The notes: generated from the letters alone by a model not told the origin. DNA of 64,000 nt from Superficieibacter sp. HKU1 (GCF_029319185.1 NZ_CP119754.1:1736001-1800000); one strand, 5' to 3'; positions 44,299 through 54,454 are shown, counted from the stretch's first letter. Translations and numbers: made by a program.

Positions 44299-46065
44299 TC
44301 AGATATCCTCCTGGCGATGTGCAAGCAGGCTGGCAAATACGCCGTTGCCATGGGTTAACGTTGCGAAATCACCCTGCTCAGTAATATGCCCGTCCTGCAT
44401 AACCCAGATGACGTCCCACGCGGCCAGATCTTCAAGCTGATGGGTTACCATCAGCGTGGTTTGTTGCCGGGAGGCGTCATTCAGTGCTTGCATGACGCGC
44501 TGTTCACTGTGGGCATCCAGACTGGCTGAAGGTTCATCGAGCAGCAGTAGCTGGCACGGGGTGAGCAGTGCGCGAGCCACAGCAACACGCTGCGCCTGGC
44601 CGACGGAAAGCCCTCCGGCCTGGTCGCCCAAAGGGGTATCAATTCCTTGTGGCAGCTGCGAGGCAAATTCGTTTACCCATGCACGTTCCAGAGCTGAGCA
44701 CAATTCTGCTTCAGTAGCGTCTGGCTTAGCCAGTAACACGTTATCGCGAAGCGTCGCCGCAGGAAGCTGCGGGTTTTGCCCCACCCAGCTCAACTGCTGT
44801 CGCCAGAGCTCAGGATCGAGTTCGCGCAGTTCCACATCATTAATAAGTAGTGAACCTTCGTAAGGCAAAAAACCGGAAAGCGTATTCAGCAGCGAGCTTT
44901 TCCCCGATCCACTCTGCCCGACCAGCACCACACGCTGTCCGGCGGCAAGATCAAAATTAAGCGGCCCGGCAAGCACTTTACCTTCCGGAGACTTAATAAA
45001 AAGATCGCGTGCCGTCACGGAAACCGCCTGCGTGGCGTTAAGCTGCGTCTCCCCACGCTGCGGCGACGCCAGCGGCGCTTCCAGGAAGGTTTTCAGACTG
45101 TCTGCCGCGCCGACCGCTTGCGCTTTCGCGTGATAAAACGTACCGAGATCGCGGAGTGGTTGAAAAAATTCGGGAGCGAGGATCAGCGCCAGGAAGCCTG
45201 CCGCCAGGGTGACGCCCGCACCGTAATGACCAAAATTCAGCTCGCCCAGATAGGAGAAACCAAAGTAAACCGCCACCAGCGCAATCGAGAGCGAGGCGAA
45301 AAATTCCAGCACGCCGGAGGAGAGGAATGCCAGGCGCAGGACTTCCATCGTTCGCTGGCGAAAATCCTGTGATGCCAGGCGGATATTCTCGATTTCAGCT
45401 TCGCCGCGTCCAAAGGTTCGCAACGTTTCCATTCCGCGCAGGCGGTCAAGGAAATGACCGCTCAGCCGCGCCAGCGCCTGAAAATTACGTCGATTGGCAT
45501 CGGCCGCTCCCATGCCTACCAGCGCCATAAACAGCGGGATCAGCGGGGCGGTACCCAGCAAGATCAGCGCGGCGGCCCAGTTAGACGGAAAAATAGCAAT
45601 CACGATCAACAGCGGCACAAACGTCGCCAGCGCCATCTGCGGCAGATAGCGCGCATAGTAATCATGCATATCGTCAATTTGTTCAAGAACAAGCGTCGCC
45701 CAGCTTCCGGCGGGTTTACCCTGAATCCAGGCCGGGCCCGCCTGCTGCAGGCGATCCAGCACCTGACGGCGGATGGCAAACCGGATGTGTTGACCGGCAT
45801 AAAAGCCGACTTTCTCGCGTAGCCAGACAACCCAGGCGCGGACGATAAATACCAGAATTAGCTGTACGAACGGCAATAACAGCGCTTCACGCGGGATGTT
45901 ATCCATGATCATATGCTGGAGGATCTGCGCCAGCATCCAGGCCTGGGCAACAATTAAAATGCCACTCACCAGACCCAGCAGACGAGACATCATCAGCCAG
46001 CGGCGGGAAATCACACTTTGCTGTTTTAACCAGCGGGTTAGCTCTTGTTGACGGGTTTTATTCAT
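44299..46065 (-). CDS. cydD: CydD, subunit of the glutathione/cysteine exporter CydDC
   Basis: 588 residues, the E. coli length. An exporter-type membrane domain is followed by an ABC ATPase domain (Walker A GQSGSGKSS, signature LSVGQAQR, Walker B LLLLDEPSASLD). It pairs with CydC as a heterodimer. It is the first gene of the cydDC unit. The trxB terminator lies upstream, so cydD needs its own promoter in the roughly 60 bp before it. Confidence 0.96.
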   Translation of the reverse strand: MNKTRQQELTRWLKQQSVISRRWLMMSRLLGLVSGILIVAQAWMLAQILQHMIMDNIPREALLLPFVQLILVFIVRAWVVWLREKVGFYAGQHIRFAIRRQVLDRLQQAGPAWIQGKPAGSWATLVLEQIDDMHDYYARYLPQMALATFVPLLIVIAIFPSNWAAALILLGTAPLIPLFMALVGMGAADANRRNFQALARLSGHFLDRLRGMETLRTFGRGEAEIENIRLASQDFRQRTMEVLRLAFLSSGVLEFFASLSIALVAVYFGFSYLGELNFGHYGAGVTLAAGFLALILAPEFFQPLRDLGTFYHAKAQAVGAADSLKTFLEAPLASPQRGETQLNATQAVSVTARDLFIKSPEGKVLAGPLNFDLAAGQRVVLVGQSGSGKSSLLNTLSGFLPYEGSLLINDVELRELDPELWRQQLSWVGQNPQLPAATLRDNVLLAKPDATEAELCSALERAWVNEFASQLPQGIDTPLGDQAGGLSVGQAQRVAVARALLTPCQLLLLDEPSASLDAHSEQRVMQALNDASRQQTTLMVTHQLEDLAAWDVIWVMQDGHITEQGDFATLTHGNGVFASLLAHRQEDI

Positions 46066-46122
46066 TACGTGCTTAGCAGGTGAGTTATCAGAATATCAGG
46101 CACGGCAATGTTACAACGACAC

Positions 46123-46150
46123 AAAAATAAAGGCGACCTATAGTCGCCTT
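46123..46150 (-). terminator. Intrinsic terminator of trxB
   Basis: AAGGCGAC (46130-46137) pairs with GTCGCCTT (46143-46150). On the minus strand it is followed by TATTTTTG. It lies 28 bp after the trxB stop. Confidence 0.82.
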
Positions 46151-46178
46151 ATTTACCTTTGTTACTGATTTGTAAAAA

Positions 46179-47144
46179 TTATTTTCTGTTTTCAGCCAGA
46201 CCATCAAGATAACGCTCGGCATCCAGAGCGGCCATACATCCAGTACCGGCGGAGGTGATCGCCTGACGATAGATATGATCCATCACATCGCCAGCGGCAA
46301 ACACGCCAGGAACGCTGGTCTGAGTTGCATTCCCGTGAATACCGGACTGCACTTTGATATAGCCATTTTCCAGCGCCAGCTGCCCCTCAAAAATGGCGGT
46401 ATTCGGGCTGTGACCGATGGCGACAAACAGACCTGCAACATCCAGCGTTTCAATGTTGTCGCTCTGGGTATCGCGCAGACGCAGGCCGCTGACACCCATT
46501 TGATCGCCCGTCACTTCTTCCAGCGTACGGTGGGTATGCAGCACGATATTACCGCTTTCGACTTTATCCATCAGACGTTTGATGAGGATTTTTTCCGCGC
46601 GGAAGCTGTCGCGGCGGTGGATCAGATGCACTTCGGAGGCAATATTTGCCAGATAGAGCGCTTCCTCAACCGCCGTATTGCCGCCGCCGATCACCGCCAC
46701 TTTCTGGTTACGGTAGAAAAAACCGTCACAGGTGGCGCAGGCCGAAACGCCGCGGCCTTTAAACGCATCTTCAGACGGCAGCCCCAGGTAGCGTGCTGAC
46801 GCGCCAGTGGCAATGATCAGCGCATCGCAAGTGTATTCCGCACTATCGCCAGTCAGGCGGAAAGGGCGGTTTTGCAGATCGACCGTATGGATGTGATCGA
46901 AAAGAATTTCGGTCTCAAATTTGCTTGCATGCTCATGCATACGTTCCATCAGCAGTGGGCCGGTCAGATCGTTTGGATCGCCCGGCCAGTTTTCCACTTC
47001 CGTGGTGGTGGTCAACTGACCGCCTTTTTCCATCCCGGTAATTAATACGGGTTGTAGATTCGCGCGTGCAGCATAGACAGCAGCGGTGTATCCCGCAGGT
47101 CCGGAGCCAAGAATTAATAGCTTACTGTGTTTCGCCGTGCCCAT
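46179..47144 (-). CDS. trxB: Thioredoxin reductase TrxB
   Basis: 321 residues from the ATG at 47144 (family start MGTAKHSKLLILGSGPAG); the frame runs on 44 codons upstream without support. It has an FAD-binding GSGPAGYTAA loop, the redox-active CATC pair near residues 136-139, an NADPH-binding GGGNTAVEEA motif, and the C-terminal FAD contact GVFAAGDVMD. It keeps thioredoxin reduced. This matters more here because grxA is missing from its usual place. Confidence 0.97.
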   Translation of the reverse strand: MGTAKHSKLLILGSGPAGYTAAVYAARANLQPVLITGMEKGGQLTTTTEVENWPGDPNDLTGPLLMERMHEHASKFETEILFDHIHTVDLQNRPFRLTGDSAEYTCDALIIATGASARYLGLPSEDAFKGRGVSACATCDGFFYRNQKVAVIGGGNTAVEEALYLANIASEVHLIHRRDSFRAEKILIKRLMDKVESGNIVLHTHRTLEEVTGDQMGVSGLRLRDTQSDNIETLDVAGLFVAIGHSPNTAIFEGQLALENGYIKVQSGIHGNATQTSVPGVFAAGDVMDHIYRQAITSAGTGCMAALDAERYLDGLAENRK

Positions 47145-47696
47145 GAGATCCCCATAATTGTTGGCAGACATTGGACGAGATTGTAGGGAATTTGTAGCGT
47201 TAAAAAAAGAGCACGCAATTTTTGTTAACGATGTGTGCAATAGGGGATAACAATGGATTGCCGCTTTTCCGGACAACCTGCATAACTATTTCTACTGAAA
47301 ATGAGGTGATTATAAGGTGATAACATGAGGAACATGCCTCATGAATGATGAATATCTGGCATGTCGTGCTAAAAAGCGATGTTTTGCTTTGACAATCCCC
47401 TGTGCATTTGCGAAAACATTCAAGGAAGAAAAAAAACCGTATTTCGTGTGGAGTCATATTTCAGCACGTAATGGTCATTTTTTACCGGGCTAACGAAATC
47501 TACGCATGGTGTGGACAGATGCCATACGTGATGTCGGTAGCTGCCTGCGGGCAACGGTCTTCTCACCGCATACCCTGGAATACGATTTGCAGCACTCACA
47601 GAGCGTGCGGCACGTAAACAACGGGCGAAGACCCTGAACAGTGACGTGCACAGGGTCAAGACAGGAGTAGGGAAGGAATACAGAGAGACAATAATA
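47145..47696. promoter_or_regulatory. Divergent trxB-lrp control region
   Basis: 552 bp without a gene. A perfect 7-bp inverted repeat CATGAGG/CCTCATG with a 6-base centre lies at 47324-47343. A TTGACA -35-like hexamer lies at 47389-47394, about 300 bp before lrp, which fits the long (about 267 nt) lrp leader known in E. coli. I could not assign a good -10, and I see no small ORF with a convincing start. Confidence 0.45.
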
Positions 47697-48191
47697 ATGG
47701 TAGATAGCAAGAAGCGCCCAGGCAAAGATCTCGACCGTATCGATCGCAATATTCTGAACGAATTGCAAAAGGATGGGCGTATTTCCAACGTCGAGCTCTC
47801 TAAACGAGTGGGACTTTCACCGACGCCGTGCCTTGAGCGCGTTCGTCGACTGGAAAGACAGGGTTTTATTCAGGGCTATACTGCACTGCTTAACCCGCAT
47901 TATCTGGATGCATCACTTCTGGTTTTTGTTGAGATTACTCTGAATCGTGGCGCACCGGATGTGTTTGAGCAATTTAACACTGCAGTGCAAAAACTTGAAG
48001 AAATTCAGGAATGTCATTTGGTTTCCGGTGATTTCGACTACTTGTTGAAAACCCGCGTACCGGATATGTCAGCGTATCGCAAATTATTGGGCGAAACCCT
48101 GCTGCGCCTGCCAGGTGTCAACGACACCCGCACCTATGTGGTGATGGAAGAGGTTAAACAGAGCAATCGTCTGGTAATTAAGACTCGCTAA
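47697..48191 (+). CDS. lrp: Leucine-responsive regulatory protein Lrp
   Basis: 164 residues from the ATG at 47697, apparently identical to E. coli Lrp at nearly all positions. An N-terminal helix-turn-helix (SNVELSKRVGLSPTPCLERVRRL) is followed by the C-terminal RAM ligand-binding domain. It is a global regulator of amino-acid metabolism, pili and nutrient transport that responds to leucine. The frame extends 17 codons upstream but only the 47697 start is conserved. Confidence 0.97.
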   Translation: MVDSKKRPGKDLDRIDRNILNELQKDGRISNVELSKRVGLSPTPCLERVRRLERQGFIQGYTALLNPHYLDASLLVFVEITLNRGAPDVFEQFNTAVQKLEEIQECHLVSGDFDYLLKTRVPDMSAYRKLLGETLLRLPGVNDTRTYVVMEEVKQSNRLVIKTR

Positions 48192-48247
48192 CACGGAACA
48201 GGTGCAAAATCAGCGTAATTTGATTACACTCCTGTTAATCCATACAG

Positions 48248-48282
48248 CAACCGTGCCGGGGAAACCTGGCACGGTTGTCCGT
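48248..48282 (+). terminator. Hairpin after lrp
   Basis: CAACCGTGCC (48248-48257) pairs with GGCACGGTTG (48268-48277), a perfect 10-bp stem followed by TCCGTTT. The weak T-run suggests partial termination before ftsK. Confidence 0.6.
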
Positions 48283-48310
48283 TTAGCATCAAGGACCTGG
48301 AGAGCCTTTC

Positions 48311-51300
48311 TTGAGCCAGGAATATACAGAAGACAAAGACGTCAAAATTACCCGGTTAAGCAGCAGCCGCCGACTTCTGGAGGCCATGCTTATCCTTTGC
48401 TCACTTTTCGCCATCTGGTTGATGGCGGCACTACTGAGCTTCAATCCGTCCGATCCCAGCTGGTCGCAAACCGCGTGGCATGAGCCTATTCATAATCTAG
48501 GCGGCGTGCCCGGCGCATGGCTTGCCGACACGCTCTTTTTTATTTTCGGCATCATGGCTTACACCATTCCGGTGATTATCATCGGCGGATGCTGGTTTGC
48601 ATACCGGCACCGGGCCAATGAAGAATACATCGACTATTTCGCCGTTTCGCTTCGTCTTATAGGCGTACTGGCGCTTATCCTGACCTCGTGTGGGCTGGCC
48701 GCCATCAATGCCGATGACATCTGGTACTTCGCCTCTGGCGGGGTGATTGGTAGCCTGTTAAGCACCACCTTACAGCCTCTGCTACACAGCAGCGGCGGAA
48801 CCATTGCGCTTCTGTGCATCTGGGCCGCCGGACTGACGTTGTTTACCGGCTGGTCCTGGGTCAGCATTGCTGAGAAAATTGGCAGCGTCATCCTTAATAT
48901 TCTTACCTTCGCCAGCAATCGCACCCGCCGCGACGATACCTGGGTCGAGGAAGAGGAATACGAAGAATATGAAGAGGACGAAGACGAACTGCAGGACGCG
49001 CCGCGTGAATCGCGCCGCGCCCGTATCCTGCGTGGCGCGCTGGCGCGACGGAAACGCGTAGCTGAAAAATTTGCCAATCCGCTGGGGAGAAAAACCGATG
49101 CGGCGCTATTTTCAGGCAAACGGATGGACGATCCGGACGAGATTACCTACAGCGCTCGCGGTGTAGCTGCCGATCCTGATGACGTTCTGTTTTCGGGGCA
49201 TCGTGCGACTCAGGCAGAGGAGTATGACGAGTACGATCCGCTATTAAACGGACATTCCGTTGCTGAACCCGTCGCTGCTGCAGCGGCGGCAACGATGGCG
49301 ACGCAGGCATGGGCGGCGCCTGTCGATCCGGTTATCCCGCAGCCGCAAATTCAGGGCGCAGAGCCGGTTATTTCCCGGCCTGATGCTGCCTGGCAGGCAG
49401 CACAACCGCCGCATATCGCCTCAGAAAACTGGACGCCGCCTCAGCCTGCGTCTCCGGCTGAAGCGCCGATCAGTCAGACAGCGCCTTCTTACGAAAGCTA
49501 TGCACAGCCTGCTGCGCAACCACCGTATGAGCCTTACGCTGAGCCACTGGCTGCTCAGCCACCCTATCAGCCGTATGCCGAGCCGCCCGTTGCTCAGCCG
49601 CAGTACCAGCCGTATGCGGAGCCTCCCGTTGCTCAGCCGCAGTACCAGCCGTATGCCGAGCCGCCCGTTGCTCAGCCGCAGTACCAGCCGTATGCAGAAC
49701 CGCCGGTTGCTCAGCCACAGTACCAGCCGTATGCCGAGCCGCAGGTTGCTCAGCCGCCGTACCAGCCTTATGAGGAGCCGGTAGCGCAGCCGCACTATGA
49801 GCCGTATGCCGAACCACCGCCGGCAGCGCATGAAGCTCCACAGCCGCATGAGATTGTACAGGAAGAGGTAAAATCAAGCCGTCCTCCGCTTTACTACTTC
49901 GAAGAGGTAGAGGAGAAACGTGCCCGTGAACGTGAACAGCTGGCGGCCTGGTATCAGCCGATCCCTGAGCCGGCACAACAGTCTGTTACGCCGCCACCGG
50001 TGGTTGAACCCGATCCCGCCCCGGTTATTGCGCCCGTTGCCGCCAGCGTGCATCAGGCAACAGCGGCCGCTGCCGTCGCTGCTCCTGTCTTTAACCTGGC
50101 TGCCGGAGGCGCTCGCACTCAGGTTAAAGAAGGCATTGGTCCGCAACTGCCGCGTCCTAACCGCGTTCGTGTTCCGACGCGCCGTGAACTGGCGTCTTAC
50201 GGTATCAAATTACCTTCTCAACGGATGGCGGAGGAGCGTGCGCGTCAGGCAGAGCAGCATTCTGATGATGAAGCTGACGAATTTGAGCAGCAAGAACTGG
50301 CTCGCCAGTTCGCTGATTCCCAGGAGCAACGTTATGGTGTTACTCCTGAGCCGGATGACGAAGACAATGCCGCCGAAGAGGAGCTGGCACGTCAGTTTGC
50401 TGCCTCTCAGCAGCAGCGCTACGCCAGCGAACAGCCGGAGGGAGCCAATCCCTTCTCACTGAGTGATTTTGCATTTTCGCCGACTAAAACGCTGGTCGAC
50501 GATGGTCCAGGTGAGCCGCTGTTCACACCTGGTCCGATGGATGAGCCTCAGCCAGCCGCGCCGCAGTATCAGCAGCCGCAGCCGGTACATCAGCCAGCCG
50601 CGCCGCAGTATCAGCAGCCGCAGCCGGTACATCAGCCAGCCGCGCCGCAGTATCAGCAGCCGCAGCCGGTACATCAGCCAGCCGCGCCGCAGTATCAGCA
50701 GCCGCAGCCGGTACATCAGCCAGCCGCACCGCAGTACCAGCAGCCGAAGCCGGTGCACCAGCCAGCCGCGCCGCAGTATCAGCAGCCGCAGCCGGTGCAT
50801 CAGCCAGCCGCGCCGCAGCCGAAGGACAGTTTGATCCATCCATTGCTGATGCGTAATGGCGACAGCCGGCCGCTGCAGAAGCCGACCACGTTATTACCGT
50901 CGCTGGATCTGCTCACACCTCCGCCGACTGAAGTTGAACCTGTCGATACCTTTGCGCTGGAGCAAATGGCACGTCTGGTCGAAGCGCGTCTGGCCGATTT
51001 CCGCATTAAAGCCGATGTCGTGAACTACTCTCCTGGCCCGGTAATTACGCGTTTTGAGCTTAACCTGGCACCGGGCGTTAAAGCCGCGCGTATTTCTAAC
51101 CTGTCAAGGGATCTGGCTCGTTCGTTATCCAGTGCTGCCGTGCGCGTGGTAGAAGTTATTCCGGGCAAACCTTACGTTGGGCTGGAACTGCCGAATAAAA
51201 AACGCCAGACCGTATACCTGCGCGAGGTCCTGGACTGTGCAAAATTCCGCGATAACCCCTCACCGCTGACGGTGGTACTGGGTAAAGACATCGCTGGCGA

Positions 51301-52366
51301 TCCGGTTACAGCAGACCTGGCGAAAATGCCGCACCTGCTGGTCGCGGGCACCACCGGCTCGGGTAAATCGGTGGGCGTGAACGCCATGATCCTCAGCATG
51401 CTGTATAAAGCGCAGCCGGAAGACGTGAAATTCATCATGATCGACCCGAAAATGCTCGAACTATCGGTTTATGAGGGGATCCCACATCTGTTGACGGAAG
51501 TCGTAACAGACATGAAAGACGCGGCCAATGCCTTGCGCTGGAGCGTTAATGAGATGGAACGTCGCTACAAGCTGATGTCAGCCCTGGGCGTGCGTAACCT
51601 TGCGGGTTATAACGAGAAAATTGCTGAAGCCGCACAGATGGGACGTCCGATTCCGGATCCCTACTGGAAGCCTGGCGATAGCATGGATGCCACGCATCCG
51701 GTACTGAAAAAAGAGCCGTATATCGTCGTACTGGTCGATGAATTTGCGGATCTGATGATGACCGTCGGTAAGAAAGTGGAAGAGTTGATCGCGCGTCTGG
51801 CGCAGAAAGCGCGCGCCGCAGGCATCCACCTGGTGCTGGCGACGCAGCGACCTTCCGTTGACGTCATTACGGGCCTTATCAAAGCGAATATACCGACGCG
51901 TATAGCCTTCACGGTGTCGAGCAAAATTGACTCCCGTACTATCCTTGACCAGGGCGGTGCGGAATCTCTGTTAGGCATGGGGGATATGCTCTATTCCGGC
52001 CCTAACTCGACGATACCCGTGCGTGTTCACGGTGCCTTTGTGCGCGACGAAGAAGTTCATGCCGTCGTGCAGGACTGGAAAGCGCGCGGGCGTCCACAGT
52101 ATGTTGAAGGCATCACCTCCGACAGCGAAAGCGAAGGTGGCGGTGGCGGTCTGGAGAGCGGTGAAGAGCTGGATCCGTTGTTCGACCAGGCAGTTAACTT
52201 TGTGACCGAGAAACGCAAGGCTTCTATCTCCGGGGTTCAGCGCCAGTTCCGCATTGGTTATAACCGCGCGGCGCGTATCATTGAGCAGATGGAAGCGCAG
52301 GGGATCGTCAGCGAGCAGGGGCATAACGGCAACCGTGAGGTGCTGGCACCGCCGCCTTTCGATTGA
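48311..52366 (+). CDS. ftsK: DNA translocase FtsK
   Basis: 1351 residues starting at TTG 48311. The N-terminal membrane domain (about residues 20-190, four helices) anchors it to the septum. A long Pro/Gln-rich linker holds two tandem repeat arrays. The C-terminal motor has Walker A GTTGSGKSVGVN and Walker B YIVVLVDEFADLMM. The end is the winged-helix gamma domain (SGVQRQFRIGYNRAARIIEQ) that reads KOPS and activates XerCD at dif. It couples division to chromosome segregation. It is slightly longer than K-12 FtsK (1329), the difference lying in the linker. Confidence 0.96.
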   Translation: MSQEYTEDKDVKITRLSSSRRLLEAMLILCSLFAIWLMAALLSFNPSDPSWSQTAWHEPIHNLGGVPGAWLADTLFFIFGIMAYTIPVIIIGGCWFAYRHRANEEYIDYFAVSLRLIGVLALILTSCGLAAINADDIWYFASGGVIGSLLSTTLQPLLHSSGGTIALLCIWAAGLTLFTGWSWVSIAEKIGSVILNILTFASNRTRRDDTWVEEEEYEEYEEDEDELQDAPRESRRARILRGALARRKRVAEKFANPLGRKTDAALFSGKRMDDPDEITYSARGVAADPDDVLFSGHRATQAEEYDEYDPLLNGHSVAEPVAAAAAATMATQAWAAPVDPVIPQPQIQGAEPVISRPDAAWQAAQPPHIASENWTPPQPASPAEAPISQTAPSYESYAQPAAQPPYEPYAEPLAAQPPYQPYAEPPVAQPQYQPYAEPPVAQPQYQPYAEPPVAQPQYQPYAEPPVAQPQYQPYAEPQVAQPPYQPYEEPVAQPHYEPYAEPPPAAHEAPQPHEIVQEEVKSSRPPLYYFEEVEEKRAREREQLAAWYQPIPEPAQQSVTPPPVVEPDPAPVIAPVAASVHQATAAAAVAAPVFNLAAGGARTQVKEGIGPQLPRPNRVRVPTRRELASYGIKLPSQRMAEERARQAEQHSDDEADEFEQQELARQFADSQEQRYGVTPEPDDEDNAAEEELARQFAASQQQRYASEQPEGANPFSLSDFAFSPTKTLVDDGPGEPLFTPGPMDEPQPAAPQYQQPQPVHQPAAPQYQQPQPVHQPAAPQYQQPQPVHQPAAPQYQQPQPVHQPAAPQYQQPKPVHQPAAPQYQQPQPVHQPAAPQPKDSLIHPLLMRNGDSRPLQKPTTLLPSLDLLTPPPTEVEPVDTFALEQMARLVEARLADFRIKADVVNYSPGPVITRFELNLAPGVKAARISNLSRDLARSLSSAAVRVVEVIPGKPYVGLELPNKKRQTVYLREVLDCAKFRDNPSPLTVVLGKDIAGDPVTADLAKMPHLLVAGTTGSGKSVGVNAMILSMLYKAQPEDVKFIMIDPKMLELSVYEGIPHLLTEVVTDMKDAANALRWSVNEMERRYKLMSALGVRNLAGYNEKIAEAAQMGRPIPDPYWKPGDSMDATHPVLKKEPYIVVLVDEFADLMMTVGKKVEELIARLAQKARAAGIHLVLATQRPSVDVITGLIKANIPTRIAFTVSSKIDSRTILDQGGAESLLGMGDMLYSGPNSTIPVRVHGAFVRDEEVHAVVQDWKARGRPQYVEGITSDSESEGGGGGLESGEELDPLFDQAVNFVTEKRKASISGVQRQFRIGYNRAARIIEQMEAQGIVSEQGHNGNREVLAPPPFD
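49520..49815 (+). repeat. 39-bp coding repeats in the FtsK linker
   Basis: About eight copies of a 13-residue unit of the type PQYQPYAEPPVAQ begin near residue 404. The central copies are nearly identical at DNA level, and the outer ones have diverged (PPYEPYAEPLAAQ, PHYEPYAEPPPAA). Reading frame is kept. Confidence 0.9.
50549..50818 (+). repeat. 42-bp coding repeats in the FtsK linker
   Basis: Six copies of a 14-residue unit QPAAPQYQQPQPVH begin at residue 747 and are followed by a partial seventh. Four copies are almost identical in DNA sequence and one carries Q to K. Such arrays gain and lose units by slippage. Confidence 0.93.
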
Positions 52367-52487
52367 TTGCAAAGTTAGGTAAGCAAGTCAAAATTCAGTA
52401 TTTTCTTCTGTCGCCTGGCTGGGATGAAGCCTAGAGTAGATGACAAAGAGGACTCCCGTAGTGGGAAGACGTATTTGAGGAATAACA

Positions 52488-53102
52488 ATGAAAAAAATCG
52501 CTATCACCTGTGCATTACTTTCAGGCTTCGTGGTAAGCAGCGTCTGGGCTGATGCCGCTGGCGATCTTAAATCCCGCCTGGACAAAGTCAGCAGCTTCCA
52601 CGCCAGCTTTACGCAAAAAGTAACGGACGGCAGCGGTGCGGCGGTACAGGAAGGTCAGGGCGATTTATGGGTTAAGCGTCCTAACCTGTTTAACTGGCAC
52701 ATGACGCAGCCGGATGAAAGCACGCTGGTATCCGACGGTAAAAACCTGTGGTTCTACAACCCGTTTGTGGAGCAGGTGAGCGTTAACCTGCTGAAAGACG
52801 CCACCGGCAATACGCCGTTTATGCTGATTGCCCGTAACCAGGCCAGCGACTGGCAGCAGTACAACATCAAGCAAAACGGCGATGACTTTGTGCTGACGCC
52901 AAAAGGCAGCAGCGGCAATCTGAAACAGTTCACCATTAACGTGGGCCGCGACGGCACTATTCATCAGTTCAGCGCGATAGAGCAGGACGACCAGCGCAGC
53001 AGCTATCAGCTTAAGTCCCAGCAAAATGGCGCGGTGGACCCGGCAAAATTCACCTTCACTCCGCCGCAGGGAGTCACTGTAGACGACCAGCGTAGTAAGT
53101 AG
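52488..53102 (+). CDS. lolA: Outer-membrane lipoprotein carrier protein LolA
   Basis: 204 residues with a signal peptide of 21 residues (MKKIAITCALLSGFVVSSVWA) and the LolA fold (SFHASFTQKV, LWVKRPNLFNW). It carries lipoproteins from LolCDE across the periplasm to LolB. It follows ftsK by about 120 bp and precedes rarA by 8 bp. Confidence 0.96.
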   Translation: MKKIAITCALLSGFVVSSVWADAAGDLKSRLDKVSSFHASFTQKVTDGSGAAVQEGQGDLWVKRPNLFNWHMTQPDESTLVSDGKNLWFYNPFVEQVSVNLLKDATGNTPFMLIARNQASDWQQYNIKQNGDDFVLTPKGSSGNLKQFTINVGRDGTIHQFSAIEQDDQRSSYQLKSQQNGAVDPAKFTFTPPQGVTVDDQRSK

Positions 53103-53110
53103 AGGCCTGC

Positions 53111-54454
53111 GTGAGCAATATGTCGCTCGACTTTTCCGATAACGAGTTTCAACCTCTGGCCGCGCGTATGCGGCCAGAAAATTTAGCGCAGTATATCGGC
53201 CAGCAGCACCTGCTGGCAGCGGGTAAACCGCTGCCACGGGCGATAGAAGCGGGCCAGTTGCACTCGATGATCCTCTGGGGGCCTCCGGGCACCGGAAAAA
53301 CGACGCTGGCTGAAGTGATTGCCCGCTACGCCAGCGCCGACGTCGAGCGGATCTCCGCGGTGACGTCGGGGATCAAAGAGATCCGCGAGGCAATTGAACG
53401 CGCGCGGCAAAACCGCAACGCCGGGCGGCGGACGATCCTGTTTGTGGACGAAGTCCATCGCTTTAACAAAAGCCAGCAGGACGCTTTTCTGCCGCACATT
53501 GAAGACGGCACCATCACGTTTATCGGCGCGACCACCGAAAATCCCTCATTTGAACTTAACTCGGCGCTGCTCTCGCGCGCCCGCGTTTATCTGCTGAAAT
53601 CGCTGACCACCGATGATATTGAACAGGTGCTCGATCAGGCAATGAACGACAGCGCGCGCGGCTACGGCGGCAAAGATATCGTGCTGCCGGAAGAGACCCG
53701 GCGGGCAATTGCTGAACTGGTCAACGGCGACGCGCGTCGGGCGCTGAACACGCTGGAAATGATGGCCGACATGGCAGAGCTGGACGCTACGGGCAAACGC
53801 GTGCTCCAGCCTGCGCTGTTGACCGAAATCGCCGGCGAGCGCAGCGCGCGCTTTGATAATAAAGGCGACCGTTTTTACGATCTTATCTCGGCGCTGCATA
53901 AATCGGTGCGCGGTAGCGCCCCGGATGCGGCCCTGTACTGGTATGCGCGCATTATCACTGCCGGCGGCGATCCGCTGTACGTGGCGCGACGCTGCCTGGC
54001 TATTGCCTCTGAAGATGTCGGCAACGCCGATCCGCGTGCCATGCAGGTTGCCATTTCTGCCTGGGACTGCTTTACCCGTGTCGGTCCGGCAGAGGGCGAA
54101 CGCGCCATTGCCCAGGCGATTGTCTATCTGGCCTGCGCCCCCAAAAGTAACGCCGTCTATACCGCTTTCAAGGCGGCGATGGCCGATGCCCGCGAGCGCC
54201 CGGATTATGACGTCCCGGACCATCTGCGCAATGCTCCGACCAAACTGATGAAAGAGATGGGCTACGGTCAGCAGTATCGCTACGCCCACGATGAGCCGAA
54301 CGCCTATGCCGCTGGCGAGCAGTACTTTCCGCAGGAAATGGCGCAAACGCGCTATTATCAGCCGTCAAATCGCGGCCTTGAAGGTAAGATTGGCGAAAAG
54401 CTCGCCTGGCTTGCTGAACAGGATCAAAATAGCCCCACAAAACGCTACCGCTAA
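53111..54454 (+). CDS. rarA: Replication-associated recombination protein RarA (MgsA)
   Basis: 447 residues from GTG 53111. It is a clamp-loader-like AAA+ ATPase with Walker A GPPGTGKTT, Walker B ILFVDEVHRF and sensor region GATTENPSFELN, plus the C-terminal tetramerisation domain. It acts at stalled replication forks with SSB and RecA. It is co-transcribed with lolA by position. Confidence 0.96.
   Translation: MSNMSLDFSDNEFQPLAARMRPENLAQYIGQQHLLAAGKPLPRAIEAGQLHSMILWGPPGTGKTTLAEVIARYASADVERISAVTSGIKEIREAIERARQNRNAGRRTILFVDEVHRFNKSQQDAFLPHIEDGTITFIGATTENPSFELNSALLSRARVYLLKSLTTDDIEQVLDQAMNDSARGYGGKDIVLPEETRRAIAELVNGDARRALNTLEMMADMAELDATGKRVLQPALLTEIAGERSARFDNKGDRFYDLISALHKSVRGSAPDAALYWYARIITAGGDPLYVARRCLAIASEDVGNADPRAMQVAISAWDCFTRVGPAEGERAIAQAIVYLACAPKSNAVYTAFKAAMADARERPDYDVPDHLRNAPTKLMKEMGYGQQYRYAHDEPNAYAAGEQYFPQEMAQTRYYQPSNRGLEGKIGEKLAWLAEQDQNSPTKRYR

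Noticed and set aside
47402..47617. 71-codon plus-strand frame in the lrp leader
   Set aside because: No ribosome-binding site, odd composition and no recognisable similarity; the segment is the known long lrp leader.
48634..49119. Long minus-strand open frame inside ftsK and similar ones at 49421-49976 and 50456-50843
   Set aside because: They are antisense shadows of the ftsK gene and its low-complexity repeats, with no ribosome-binding sites or family resemblance.
53546..54346. 266-codon minus-strand frame opposite rarA
   Set aside because: RarA on the plus strand is unambiguous along the whole length; the antisense frame results from GC-rich codon usage.
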